From: Hanleya hanleyi
Taxonomy: Eukaryota > Mollusca > Polyplacophora > Lepidopleurida > Hanleyidae
Assembly: GCA_036873755.1 (NCBI GenBank)
Contig: JAVTVY010025292.1
Coordinates: forward strand, 1 to 64,000
Length of the DNA: 64,000 nt
Direction: 5' to 3'
Shown in pieces: positions 19,267 through 28,165 of the stretch. Position 1 is the stretch's first letter. Each line of letters starts with the position of its first letter. The translations under genes and the position numbers were made by a program. Below the pieces are notes generated by a model, which did no database searches, had not been told where the DNA came from, and saw only the letters and a program-made list of their open reading frames with translations.

Positions 19267-19881
19267 ATGGATCCTCGGTGGCAGCATCCTTTCACGTGTC
19301 TCATCGCTGGACCGACAGGGTCGGGAAAAACACACTTCGGTCAACGTCTCATCCAACACGGGTCAGCCCTCATTTCACCCCCTCTAGCTCGCATCCTGTG
19401 GTGTTATGGAGCTTGGCAACCCGCGTACGAGGAACTGGCACGTGTCCCGGGATTCACCTTAGTGGAAGGCTTACCCCCTGAGGATACGCCAAAAGACACG
19501 TTGGTCGTGGTGGACGATCTCATGACGGAAACGGACAGTCGAATCACCCGTCTCTTTACCAAAGGAAGCCATCATCGTCGATTGAGCATCATCTACATCG
19601 TTCAGAATCTCTTCAGTAAGAACAAAGAGCACAGGAACATTAGTTTGAATGCTCAGTATGTGGTGTTATTCAAAAACCCCAGAGACGCTTCCCAAATTAC
19701 GCACCTGGCCCAACAGATGTACCCTAAAAACACGGCCTTTGTACGAGAAGCCTTTGAAGATGCTACCCAACGAGCTCACGGGTATCTACTCATCGACTTG
19801 AAACAAGACACCCCCTCCACCCTTCGATTGCGCACCCACATTTTTCCCGGAGAGGTGCAGACAGTATACACACCCAAATAA
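19267..19881 (+). CDS. ATP: Packaging ATPase (FtsK/HerA, A32-like)
   Basis: 204 residues. Walker A GPTGSGKT at ~15-22, Walker B LVVVDDLM at ~78-85, and a sensor-like IIYIVQNLF follow the A32-like Maverick pattern. Length is typical for the family. It would drive genome packaging into the double-jelly-roll capsid. It starts just after the mucin-like gene. Its stop overlaps AATAAA (CCCAAATAAAAG), which could polyadenylate an ATPase-ending transcript. The element 2 copy is split by a 5S-derived SINE. Confidence 0.93.
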   Translation: MDPRWQHPFTCLIAGPTGSGKTHFGQRLIQHGSALISPPLARILWCYGAWQPAYEELARVPGFTLVEGLPPEDTPKDTLVVVDDLMTETDSRITRLFTKGSHHRRLSIIYIVQNLFSKNKEHRNISLNAQYVVLFKNPRDASQITHLAQQMYPKNTAFVREAFEDATQRAHGYLLIDLKQDTPSTLRLRTHIFPGEVQTVYTPK

Positions 19882-19916
19882 AAGAAGAAGACAACCCACT
19901 CTAGCCGTCACTAATC

Positions 19917-20255
19917 ATGTCTGCACGGATACGGAAGCACGCGCCGGCTCTCCGCGTATTACGCAGCGCGCCACCGGAGGTGGGCCGGGCCCTGGTGCGC
20001 GGGGCGGATCCCGACTTGGTACGGTGTTTGTGTGAAGTGGCGCATAATGTGTTAAAAGGCAATGTTCCGCTCAGTCCTCTGCAGAAAGGGGAATTGCAAC
20101 GGCACAAGGCGGGTCGCCGAACGTTGGTGAAGAAGACGGGGAGTGTCAAGAAAAAGAAACAGGTGTTACAGCGAGTTGGATTTCTCGGCGCACTCCTCGC
20201 ACCCTTAGCCGCTACTGTACTAGGACCGTTACTAGGCTCCATCTTGGGACGCTAA
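19917..20255 (+). CDS. Small conserved Maverick protein with amphipathic glycine-rich C-terminus
   Basis: 112 residues: a basic N-terminus (SARIRKHAPALRVLR), a central conserved DPDLVRCLCEVAHNVLKGN, a lysine-rich linker and a hydrophobic tail (FLGALLAPLAATVLGPLLG). The element 2 counterpart at 32502 shares DLVRCLCE and LKGNVPL. The tail could insert in or disrupt a membrane, as minor capsid proteins of adenoviruses do; this is inference. Four bases separate its stop from the next ATG, within the late gene cluster. Confidence 0.75.
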   Translation: MSARIRKHAPALRVLRSAPPEVGRALVRGADPDLVRCLCEVAHNVLKGNVPLSPLQKGELQRHKAGRRTLVKKTGSVKKKKQVLQRVGFLGALLAPLAATVLGPLLGSILGR

Positions 20256-20259
20256 CGTC

Positions 20260-21012
20260 ATGGAACATACGAAAAAAATGATGCTGGTCGAACCTCGACT
20301 GTTACAGAGTTTGCAATCACCCTATCCCGTGCCTGCCACAGTGCAACAACTCCAGTCTCTGGATGAAGAGATGAATAGTATACTCCAACGTCGACTACCC
20401 GATCACGAGAAAATTCAACTCTACCATCATACGCTGAACCGGTACCAGACGTTTATGGATCAATATAGAGGGAGTAGTAGTACACCACAACTACCCACAA
20501 CGCCCACACTCACACCGCCGCCACCCTCATCCTCTGCCTCACCTCAGCTGGAACAGGAAGTGTTGGCCAGTGTGCCTAAAGCCTTCAAGACCAAGGCGCG
20601 TTTATTGTTGGACCGGGTGAAACAGAATGCCGATATGGGTTGGAACGCTGAAGGAAAACTGCTGATTCGAAACCAAGTGGTGCCGGGGTCTCATATGACC
20701 GATTTGATCAACGATATGGTACGTTCTCGCAAACACTCTAATCCACCGGGCTGGGAAGCCTTTGCTCAGGGGTTAAAAGACACACACACCCCTCAAGAAT
20801 TGGTAGGAAATCGCGAACGCTGGAAGTGGATGCAAGCACCCTCTCGACTTCCCTATACCTGGGAACGTGAATGGCAACCGCAGACGCCGCCCAAAACACC
20901 CTCACGGCGGGACCGTTCTTTTCACCCCTATGCGACCTCTATACCGACCACACCACCGCCACGACGATCACGACGCCGAGGTAAGGCGCCCAAGGCCTGG
21001 GAACCCTACTAA
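20260..21012 (+). CDS. Conserved Maverick structural-type protein, unknown function
   Basis: 250 residues: helical N-terminus (MEHTKKMMLVEPRLLQSLQ), Pro/Ser-rich linker, then a compact domain with MGWNAEGKLLIRNQVVPGSH, DLINDMVRSRK and GWEAFAQGLKD, and a basic Arg-rich end (RRSRRRGKAPKAW). The element 2 copy has the same order. The family is linked to Maverick capsid genes by position; I know no proven function. The basic end and late-cluster position suggest a virion or DNA-associated role. Confidence 0.75.
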   Translation: MEHTKKMMLVEPRLLQSLQSPYPVPATVQQLQSLDEEMNSILQRRLPDHEKIQLYHHTLNRYQTFMDQYRGSSSTPQLPTTPTLTPPPPSSSASPQLEQEVLASVPKAFKTKARLLLDRVKQNADMGWNAEGKLLIRNQVVPGSHMTDLINDMVRSRKHSNPPGWEAFAQGLKDTHTPQELVGNRERWKWMQAPSRLPYTWEREWQPQTPPKTPSRRDRSFHPYATSIPTTPPPRRSRRRGKAPKAWEPY

Positions 21013-21021
21013 GGGGCACCC

Positions 21022-21057
21022 CCTATAAAAACCCGATGCAGAAGCCAGAACAACTCA
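21022..21057 (+). promoter_or_regulatory. TATA box and TCAGTC initiator for the capsid cluster
   Basis: CCTATAAAAACC (TATA 21022..21029) is followed ~25 bp later by ACTCAGTC, an arthropod/mollusc-type initiator, just before the penton ATG at 21064. The element 2 counterpart has TATTAAAAC and CTCAGTCGCC. Confidence 0.6.
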
Positions 21058-21063
21058 GTCGTC

Positions 21064-21853
21064 ATGTTTTACCTGACGTTGCCCAGTAATAGTTCACTCG
21101 ATGTGTTTCCTGACAACACCTTGGCCAAGTATGTGACTCAATTACCACAACCGTTACATTTACCGGGTCGGTGGGAATGTGGACTGGTGGATATTCAGTA
21201 CCCTTACTCATGGTACAACGTACGAGACCAAGAAGTATGGTACGACGTCACCTACGAAGGCAAAGTAACCAAACTGATTCTCCCCGAAGGCCAATACGAT
21301 ACGCCCCAGAAGTTCATAAGAGGGTCTCCTCTCCTTGTTGGAGTACAAGTCTCTACGGGAGGCCACGAATAGTTCAAAACCCCTGATAGCCTATCCCTTC
21401 AAGAATCACGTGATCTGGGCTGTCAACCCACACAACGACAAGGCCTGTATCCTGCTGAGCCCTAACGTGGCTGTGAAACTCAGTCCTACACTACAGCAAA
21501 TGTTAGGTCTGCCTTACAGCGTGTACTCGGGGCCCACCACCGACAACGGTGACGTTGTGATGGATATGAAAGTAGGCATGTACGGACTCTACGTCTACTC
21601 GGACGCAGTGGACAGCCATATTGTGGGCGATGTGAACACACCTCTGTTACGGGTGGTCCCCATTAGCAAGACGTATGGCAATCAAGTCAACCAGAGTTTC
21701 AACCATATACTCTACCTGCCCGTACGACATACCGATATCAATACGATCATGGTGGATATAAGAGATGACACGGGACACCCGATCGCATTCGAACGAGGGA
21801 AAGTGGTGCTGACACTTCATTTCCGACAAGCCCGTTCTCCTCACTTCGTATAA
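21064..21853 (+). pseudogene. mCP: Penton/minor capsid protein (single jelly-roll type), frame break
   Basis: It begins MFYLTLPSNSSLDVFPDNTL; the first 102 codons stop at 21372. A second frame (21335..21853) carries the rest, including the conserved end TLHFRQARSPHF. Alignment with the uninterrupted 262-residue copy in element 2 (36109..36897) shows a one-base length difference between about 21315 and 21345. Either this copy is recently inactivated or the assembly has an error. Penton proteins form the capsid vertices in Maverick/adintovirus particles. The stop overlaps the next start as TAATG (21851..21855). Confidence 0.8.
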
Positions 21854-22275
21854 TGTACGTGCCTTACCAGTGCCATACGCCCAGCTATGCCGACTACTAC
21901 AAGAAACAAACGGGAGGAGGCTTGCCCATCTTTAGCGGTGCACGCATGCAACGAGGGCACGGATTGGGAAACATACTGGGCAGCATTGTGAAAACGTTCT
22001 TACCCTTGGTGACACGGGGTGTCAAAGCGGTGGGGAAACAAGCGGTACGCAGTGGATTGCGCGTGGCCGGTGATGTGATGGGAGGCACAGCACCCCGACA
22101 AGCCTTGAAACGACGGGCTAAAGAAGCAGGCAGCGTCTTGATCGCCAAAGCCCTTAAAAGACAACCACGGACACAGCGAAGAGTCATTCGACGTCCAACA
22201 CACCGACGACGCACACCGCGGAGGACTAAGACCAAGAAGAAGAAGAAGAGTAGTAGGAGAGACATCTTCGCATAA
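21853..22275 (+). CDS. Basic minor virion protein, pVI/pX-like
   Basis: 140 residues. A Gly-rich segment GGGLPIFSGARMQRGHGLGN is followed by an amphipathic helix (ILGSIVKTFLPLVTRGVKAVGKQ) and a strongly basic C-terminus rich in Arg/Lys. Order and composition recall adenovirus pVI and pX (membrane-lytic and core proteins), and the position between penton and major capsid fits. Start and stop are both TAATG overlaps with neighbours. The role is inferred from context. Confidence 0.7.
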   Translation: MYVPYQCHTPSYADYYKKQTGGGLPIFSGARMQRGHGLGNILGSIVKTFLPLVTRGVKAVGKQAVRSGLRVAGDVMGGTAPRQALKRRAKEAGSVLIAKALKRQPRTQRRVIRRPTHRRRTPRRTKTKKKKKSSRRDIFA

Positions 22276-23560
22276 TGGCATTCATTCACTCCGAGTCGTG
22301 TCCGTCTACCAACAGTGAATTGGATTTGTGGACTATTCCACCCACCCAGACCAGTGTAGCCGAAGGACGTTGGGTAGAACATCGACCCCTGGCTAGCCTG
22401 ACGGGGACGGGACCTGTGGAATTTACCATCGAAAACAAAGATACGGCCTACCTGGATTTAGCCCACACCTACTTGTACGTGAAAGCCAAAATAGTGGACG
22501 CAGCCGGGGCCGACCTTGCGGATGATGCAGTAGTAGGCCCGGTGAATCTTTGGCTGCACTCCTTGTTCCAACAGGTGGATATGAGTCTGAGCGATAAACT
22601 CATCAGTACGTCCACCAATACATACCCGTACCGAGCCTACATGGAGACGCTGTTGTCGTACGGTGTAGATGCCAAAAAATCCCACTTGCAAGCCTCGCTG
22701 TACTACAAGGATACACCCGGATCCATGAATAGCGTGCTCGCTGCCAATAATGGATTCACCGCGCGCAAAAACCTAGCAGCCACTAGCAAGTCCGTCGATA
22801 TGATGGGACGACTGCACGCCGAACTGTTCCTGCAAGACCGCTACATGATGAACGGTGTATCCATCAAGATCAAGTTGATCCGTTCCACACCTGCGTTCGC
22901 CTTGATGGCCGCTGGAGCGGCCCCCAATTACAAGATCGTCCTAGAAGATGCAGCCCTGTTTGTGCGTACGGTGGATTTGCAACAGGGGGTGTTGGTGAGT
23001 CACATGGAAGCCTTATCGAAAAAACCAGCCCTGTACCCCATCCGACGCGTACAGACCAAGGTGTTCTCTGTGCCAACCGGTACGATGATGGCCAATCGTG
23101 AAAATTTATTTCTAGGGGATCACCCTAAACGTGTTACCATAGCGTGTGTGACCAACACCGCTTTCAATGGAGCGTGGGATGAGAATCCGTTCGCCTTTCA
23201 ACATTTCAACCTGAACTTTTTGGCACTGCACGTGGCTGGCCATCAAATTCCAGCCCGTCCATTACAACCCGATGTTGGTAACCAAAACTATGTGCGGAGC
23301 TACCTGAGCCTGTTTACAGCCACAGGACAAAACAACCAGGACGAAGGAAATAGCATCACTCGACGAGACTTTTACCGTGGGTACACGTTGTTCGCCTTCG
23401 ACCTCACCCCCACCCTGGAACACGATCATCAACTGGCCTACGGTTGGAACTGCGGTTTGCTGTCGCTCTAGCCCAGACCATTAACGTCATTTGCTACGCC
23501 GAGTTTGATAACGTCATCAGCGTGGATCAGCAAAGAAACGTGCTGTGTGACTACGCCAAC
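22275..23560 (+). CDS. MCP: Major capsid protein (double jelly-roll, adintovirus hexon-like), C-terminal frame break
   Basis: The continuous frame is 398 codons (22275..23471), beginning MAFIHSESCPSTNSELDLW. It contains conserved LWLHSLFQQVDMSLSDKLI and RLHAELFLQDRYMMNG and then YPIRRVQTKVFSV. The expected final segment (NVICYAEFDNVI-type) is present but in another frame (about 23478..23560, ending TAG before the protease). One indel near 23430-23470 therefore removed the last ~30 residues from the frame. Double jelly-roll proteins build the icosahedral shell. The gene starts on a TAATG overlap. The element 2 homologue is broken at several points. Confidence 0.88.
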
Positions 23561-23567
23561 TAGAGTC

Positions 23568-24044
23568 ATGGATACAGAGCAGCTGATGGGCATACTCCAG
23601 CGGGATCCTAAGATCCCCTTTCGAGGTGTGTTTCCACGCAATGTGTTTCCCACCCACTCCACCACCCCAGCAGCCTACATCCTGAATACAGACCCGGGGT
23701 CTCGACCCGGTGAACATTGGGTAGCTGTGTACGTGGACACCCTAGCCCAAGGCGAATACTTTGATTCCTACGGACTTGCACCCCTACATCCCGATTTGGT
23801 GAAATTCATGGACGTCTCTACTACAGTGTGGCGTTGGAATACTCAAAGATTACAAGGACCCTTGAGTAGTGTGTGCGGGCAGTACTGTGTGTTTTATCTC
23901 ACTCACTGGAGTAGAGGACATTCTATGCCAACCATCGTACACATGTTTGATGATTATTGTCAAGCCGAAGACCGTGATGTCCTCGTCTATGACTGGACGG
24001 CCTCTCGTTTTAATGTGCATGCTCCATTTCTCTGGTTAACTTAA
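23568..24044 (+). CDS. PRO: Adenain-like cysteine protease
   Basis: 158 residues from ATG 23568 (MDTEQLMGILQRDP); the homologous start in element 2 supports this over the longer frame from 23505. Catalytic motifs of the adenovirus-protease family are visible: His in GEHWVAVYVD, acidic in EYFDSYG, and Gln/Cys in SSVCGQYCVFY. It would mature capsid precursors. The stop is followed by T-rich sequence and AATAAA at 24123..24128. Confidence 0.9.
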   Translation: MDTEQLMGILQRDPKIPFRGVFPRNVFPTHSTTPAAYILNTDPGSRPGEHWVAVYVDTLAQGEYFDSYGLAPLHPDLVKFMDVSTTVWRWNTQRLQGPLSSVCGQYCVFYLTHWSRGHSMPTIVHMFDDYCQAEDRDVLVYDWTASRFNVHAPFLWLT

Positions 24045-24214
24045 ATGCACTGCGCGCAGGCCACTTGTTTTTTTTTATCACGTTATTGTTATGACGTTGT
24101 TGTTCTGACGTTCATTGGTGTTGAATAAAAATTGATGAAAAAACACAAAAAATGAGGGTTTTGACTTATTTTTTTATTTAAGTCAACAAGAAGGTAGAAT
24201 ATGTACAAATAGAA

Positions 24215-24624
24215 TTACAAGCGTCTAGTCCGTCATTCATAATCCAGCCGTCGTCCATTAGAGAATATCCGCGTCCATAATCCAAAGACCTATTCCATTT
24301 TCCACATAACAGTATTAGCACCAAATTCAAAAAGACAATCATAGTATACATAAACATAGGCTTGTTTCATGCAAGAGAGAAGCGGTCAACAGTTTTCAAT
24401 GATGCCGGCAAGACATCATGATGTTCCAGAAATATCAAATCCGTATCGCTGATCAGTATTCTTAATCCATAATATTCGTTATAGAGTCGTCATCTAAAAA
24501 AAGATGTATCTCAGTCACGCTTTGATTGTGACTGTTCATATGAGTACCATGAGGATCTTGAAGTACATGGGTTCATACGGCCCCTAGCCCCGGGTTAAGC
24601 GGAATTAGACACAAGTTACGAAAC
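24215..24624 (-). mobile_element. Solo Penelope-like tail inserted in element 1, 12-bp TSD
   Basis: The 410 bp segment matches the 3' tail of the Penelope-like element at 33659. It is flanked by perfect duplicates of GTACAAATAGAA (24203..24214 and 24625..24636). It carries no coding capacity and is a 5'-truncated retro-insertion between protease and tRNA-like gene, after element 1 was formed. Confidence 0.85.
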
Positions 24625-24660
24625 GTACAAATAGAAGGGTTAAGGTCCAAAAAAAGTTCT

Positions 24661-24744
24661 GTCAGGAGTAGGATTCGAACCTACGCCAGCTCTTCGCCGA
24701 CCAGCACTTAATACCAGCGCCTTAAACCACTCGGCCATCCTGAC
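24661..24744 (-). tRNA. tRNA-Leu(UAA)-like gene inside the Maverick
   Basis: 84 nt on the minus strand. The acceptor stem GTCAGGA/TCCTGAC pairs perfectly. The D arm is GGCCGAGTGG...AAGGC, the T arm GTAGG-TTCGAAT-CCTAC, and a long class II variable arm is present. The anticodon loop is ATTAAGT, giving UAA. A run of seven T follows a few bases after the 3' end, a Pol III terminator. The anticodon stem has three G-U pairs, so folding is weaker than usual. It sits between the convergent protease and PolB genes. It could be an acquired tRNA, or a decaying one. Confidence 0.7.
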
Positions 24745-24792
24745 TTTTACAGTTTTTTAAGTGGTGTATCAACAGTTATAGTTCGACATTGT

Positions 24793-27700
24793 TCACAAGT
24801 CCAAGTAAGTGGTGCTCACACCATCGGCCAACACTTTCCGTTTCGGGTAAAAGAAAGTAAAGGCGTCTCGTTGCTGAATGTACGTCCGCATCTGGTGGTC
24901 CACTACCCGAAATCCTCGGTTAGTGCCACTGGCACTAGCCTGGCTTTGCAGCACGTTCAAGTACAAGGCTTTGTCGATGTTGGGATCGCGCCGGCTCACC
25001 CCTTTGCAGCTAAACTTATTTTCGTCTCCCCCGTAACAGTAATACGTCTTGGAGGAGAGCCCAATCATAGCATCCCCACTCCACTCCAGCTTGAAGAGGC
25101 CCGGCGTACGCTTATCGTACTGGTAATGGTCACGTCGAGGTAGCCACTGGTCCCGTTCCGCTTCATACTGGGTACGTAACTCCGGTTTCACCAGGGACTC
25201 CCAATCCGCATTAGAGACGGCCATGTAGGCCGAGTCCGTATCCATCTCCATGAGTTGCCAGTCTGATGGATTAAAATACACACCCATGAAATCATAGAGA
25301 AACTGCAGCATTCTCAGCTTGGCCACCTGGTATACCATACATCCAATCTGCAGGGGTAGGTTGTAACGGATAGTCTTCTTGGCTAAAGTGACTTCATAGG
25401 TGTCGTCATCGATGACCTCCACGGACCGAAACAGAGGAGAATTCACTTTTTTGCGGGCTTGGGCAGTAGTACAAATGTTCACGTTCACGTGCTTATCCTG
25501 GTTCGTGACTGTTTTTCCGTAATACCCATTGCCCGTCAACTTCCAAGATTCACCGATGATGGCCTGACTCGGGTCTTGATCACCTTGACGACGGGCCGAC
25601 GTCACGATGTCGGCATTCTCCGCAAAACAGGCGTGGGGTACGTATTGTATCACTTGGTATATCTGGGTAATTTCCAAACCGTGGTTCATGTACCACTGCA
25701 GTAAGGGAGTGCCCAGCAAGATTTTCTCGCCCCACATACTACCAATCAACATCCGTCGAGGTTGAGGCAAACACTCGTGTTGCTCCGCATAGGCCCTCAT
25801 GGTGTCCCCAATATCATCCCGACCCACCAGCGTGTTCTTAAAGATGGGAGGACACTGGGCGAAGAGAGGCTTGAGAGTGTCGGGAACATGCAAATCACAT
25901 TCGACAAAGCCGTAGAGGTCCCCCGAACGAACGGCGTCGAACATCTGTGGCAGACTCAGGAGTCGCCGACGACTCAAGGGGTACTCGCGCTCTTTTAGGA
26001 AACGCCGTAAATGGGGCAGGGCCTGGCACATGGTGTGAAATTCACACTCCCACATTTCGATCAGATGGTATCCTCTCTCTTTCACATAATCACCGTTCTC
26101 CACCACTTCTTCCCGTAATTCTTCCGGTGTTTTTCCACGTCGTTCGTTGAAGCGTCCAGCGCTGAAATGACATCCGTGGCCGTGCCAATAGCAACCGTAA
26201 AATTGGAATACGGTCGGTGTACTACCCACCAGGGCAAACCCATCGACGGGGAGTCGACGATCTCCTATGCGCTTCTCTGTGGCGTTGGTTTGGTGTCGTA
26301 TAGTAAGTCGATAGGCTTCCCAATCCAACCATTGATCAGCCACATGCTTGTAGGGCGTGCGTTGCGGTGTAAAATGCCGAGCTTCCGCCAACCAACGTGT
26401 ATAATGGCCACTGGGCATAGGTTGGGCCAGCGACCACAGGTACAAGGCATTGGCATCGAATCCGATGATCTTAGCACAGGGTTTTCCACTGGGGAGAGTA
26501 GTGACGTCCTTCTCGTGGTAACGGTGAAAAATGAGACTCGGTCCGCCCACAATGTTCTGCTTTAGACAATCATGCATGTCTGCATCTTTTTGCTGTATCA
26601 GCGAGAAGTACGTAGGACACGCTTGAAAAAGATGACGAAGCGCCAGACCCGGTAAACTCAAGCACTCCTTGAAGATATCGACGTGCATCTCACGACGAAA
26701 GAGTTGAACCATTTTCTCGGCCGCTTCCAGGAAAGGAACCACATCTAGGTTATTATACCATATCAGGAAATCTCGCAAGGTCTGCATATGTTGATCGTTC
26801 CATACCTGCTGTAGTTCCCGGTACGTGTCTTCGGGACATTCCACTTGCTTCAAATCATCAAAGAACGCATCCCGGGGTGGCAACTGTGTTTCCTCCAAAC
26901 AGTCGAGCGTCGATATATACGTGTAAGGGAACCTCCCTTTGGTTTGTGCACAGTCATACGCCTTCACCCACTGATCATAGCTATAATTAGGAGCTAAGTA
27001 GTTCCGTACATCCAGGAAACGGAGTGATGTGGTAGTGAGGGCCATATGATTATTGATCTTCTTGATGACGGACTTGAGGGTATTCGCCTGGGCCAAGTAG
27101 GGGTAAAGAAATTCCTTCACCATGTTCAAGTCATAGCGCCCCGAGTTGAAACCTAGCACCGGTAACTGGCCTAGATATTGTAGGAAGCGCACTTTCAATT
27201 TCTCCGCATACGGTTTCGGTAAAGGCACATCCTGCGACTGCAGGGGCTGCGACTCGGGCTCCGACTCGGACTCGGACTCGGACTCTTCATCGTCACTAAA
27301 CGCTACACCCGGTATAGGAATCCGATCGTCCAGTTGGTCCAGTACGTCCTGGAACTTGGACACCAATAGTTCTGTACTAGCCGCACTGACTTCTTCTAAA
27401 TACTCCATCATGCGGGTGATCAACTCATGGGAATCCCCCGTGGACACGAAACACACCGGTGCAGCGTCATAACCAGGTACGTTGCTCGAAATACTGACAC
27501 TCAGAGGAATATGGCGCTGCGTCCACTGCGTTTTCGCTGAAAACATGTCCATGGGCTCCAACAGGGTCTCAAAATCGTAACACGCCCGGTAGGGAAAATA
27601 ACGGTCCTGCTCCGGTATGATCAAACCCTCATAGGCCAGTTCCTGGAAAATAGTAGGCGTATTATGATACACACCACCCGGATATACTCGCTTCATCACG

Positions 27701-28155
27701 TTCGTGCAGATTTTCTCGTGGCGATGTAAGTCGCGAGACTTTTTAAACACCCGATGGCATTGGGCACAACTGAAAGACTGAGCGTACTGGCTCATATTGT
27801 AGATCAGCGAAAAATGACTCACGCCATTGTCGTCGAACACATTGACTTTCATCGTAGCAGCATACCGTTCTGTTGAACGACGAACCAATTCAGCCACAAA
27901 TGTATCCTCCTCGCATCGTAATCGGTATACAAAGATATTGATGTTGAACAGTGTTTCCACGTCATCCAAATTCTTGAACGGGACTCCACGGAAGTGCCGC
28001 TCATCCAAGTCTTGCTGCTGTAAATACTGTTCCCAATAGTCATTGGCCACTCTGTCACAACCCCGGGGGTTACACTCGTCCACATGCACGGCCAAACACC
28101 GAAACAGACATTTCAACCGGAGGTGCTGCTGGGTACCAGGGAAAATCTTCTCCAC
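24793..28155 (-). CDS. POLB: Protein-primed DNA polymerase B
   Basis: 1120 residues as read from a GTG at 28155. The N-terminal KCLFRCLAVH domain is typical of Maverick PolB. A zinc finger lies at C130, C133, H146 and C150. Exonuclease motifs: ExoI D194/E196 (ACYDFET), ExoII LGFNSGRYDLN (~335), ExoIII YNNLD (~467). Polymerase motifs: A around D567 (FDANALYLWS), B KLTGNGYYG (872-880), C MDTDS (971-975). An acidic Ser/Glu run lies at ~288-303. It would replicate the linear genome with a protein primer. The start is unresolved: TIR-linked ATGs at 28175 and 28162 are both out of frame, and the first in-frame ATG is residue 102, inside conserved sequence. A non-ATG start, short intron or single indel must be assumed. 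Confidence 0.92.
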   Translation of the reverse strand: MEKIFPGTQQHLRLKCLFRCLAVHVDECNPRGCDRVANDYWEQYLQQQDLDERHFRGVPFKNLDDVETLFNINIFVYRLRCEEDTFVAELVRRSTERYAATMKVNVFDDNGVSHFSLIYNMSQYAQSFSCAQCHRVFKKSRDLHRHEKICTNVMKRVYPGGVYHNTPTIFQELAYEGLIIPEQDRYFPYRACYDFETLLEPMDMFSAKTQWTQRHIPLSVSISSNVPGYDAAPVCFVSTGDSHELITRMMEYLEEVSAASTELLVSKFQDVLDQLDDRIPIPGVAFSDDEESESESESEPESQPLQSQDVPLPKPYAEKLKVRFLQYLGQLPVLGFNSGRYDLNMVKEFLYPYLAQANTLKSVIKKINNHMALTTTSLRFLDVRNYLAPNYSYDQWVKAYDCAQTKGRFPYTYISTLDCLEETQLPPRDAFFDDLKQVECPEDTYRELQQVWNDQHMQTLRDFLIWYNNLDVVPFLEAAEKMVQLFRREMHVDIFKECLSLPGLALRHLFQACPTYFSLIQQKDADMHDCLKQNIVGGPSLIFHRYHEKDVTTLPSGKPCAKIIGFDANALYLWSLAQPMPSGHYTRWLAEARHFTPQRTPYKHVADQWLDWEAYRLTIRHQTNATEKRIGDRRLPVDGFALVGSTPTVFQFYGCYWHGHGCHFSAGRFNERRGKTPEELREEVVENGDYVKERGYHLIEMWECEFHTMCQALPHLRRFLKEREYPLSRRRLLSLPQMFDAVRSGDLYGFVECDLHVPDTLKPLFAQCPPIFKNTLVGRDDIGDTMRAYAEQHECLPQPRRMLIGSMWGEKILLGTPLLQWYMNHGLEITQIYQVIQYVPHACFAENADIVTSARRQGDQDPSQAIIGESWKLTGNGYYGKTVTNQDKHVNVNICTTAQARKKVNSPLFRSVEVIDDDTYEVTLAKKTIRYNLPLQIGCMVYQVAKLRMLQFLYDFMGVYFNPSDWQLMEMDTDSAYMAVSNADWESLVKPELRTQYEAERDQWLPRRDHYQYDKRTPGLFKLEWSGDAMIGLSSKTYYCYGGDENKFSCKGVSRRDPNIDKALYLNVLQSQASASGTNRGFRVVDHQMRTYIQQRDAFTFFYPKRKVLADGVSTTYLDL

Positions 28156-28165
28156 GTCTCATGCT

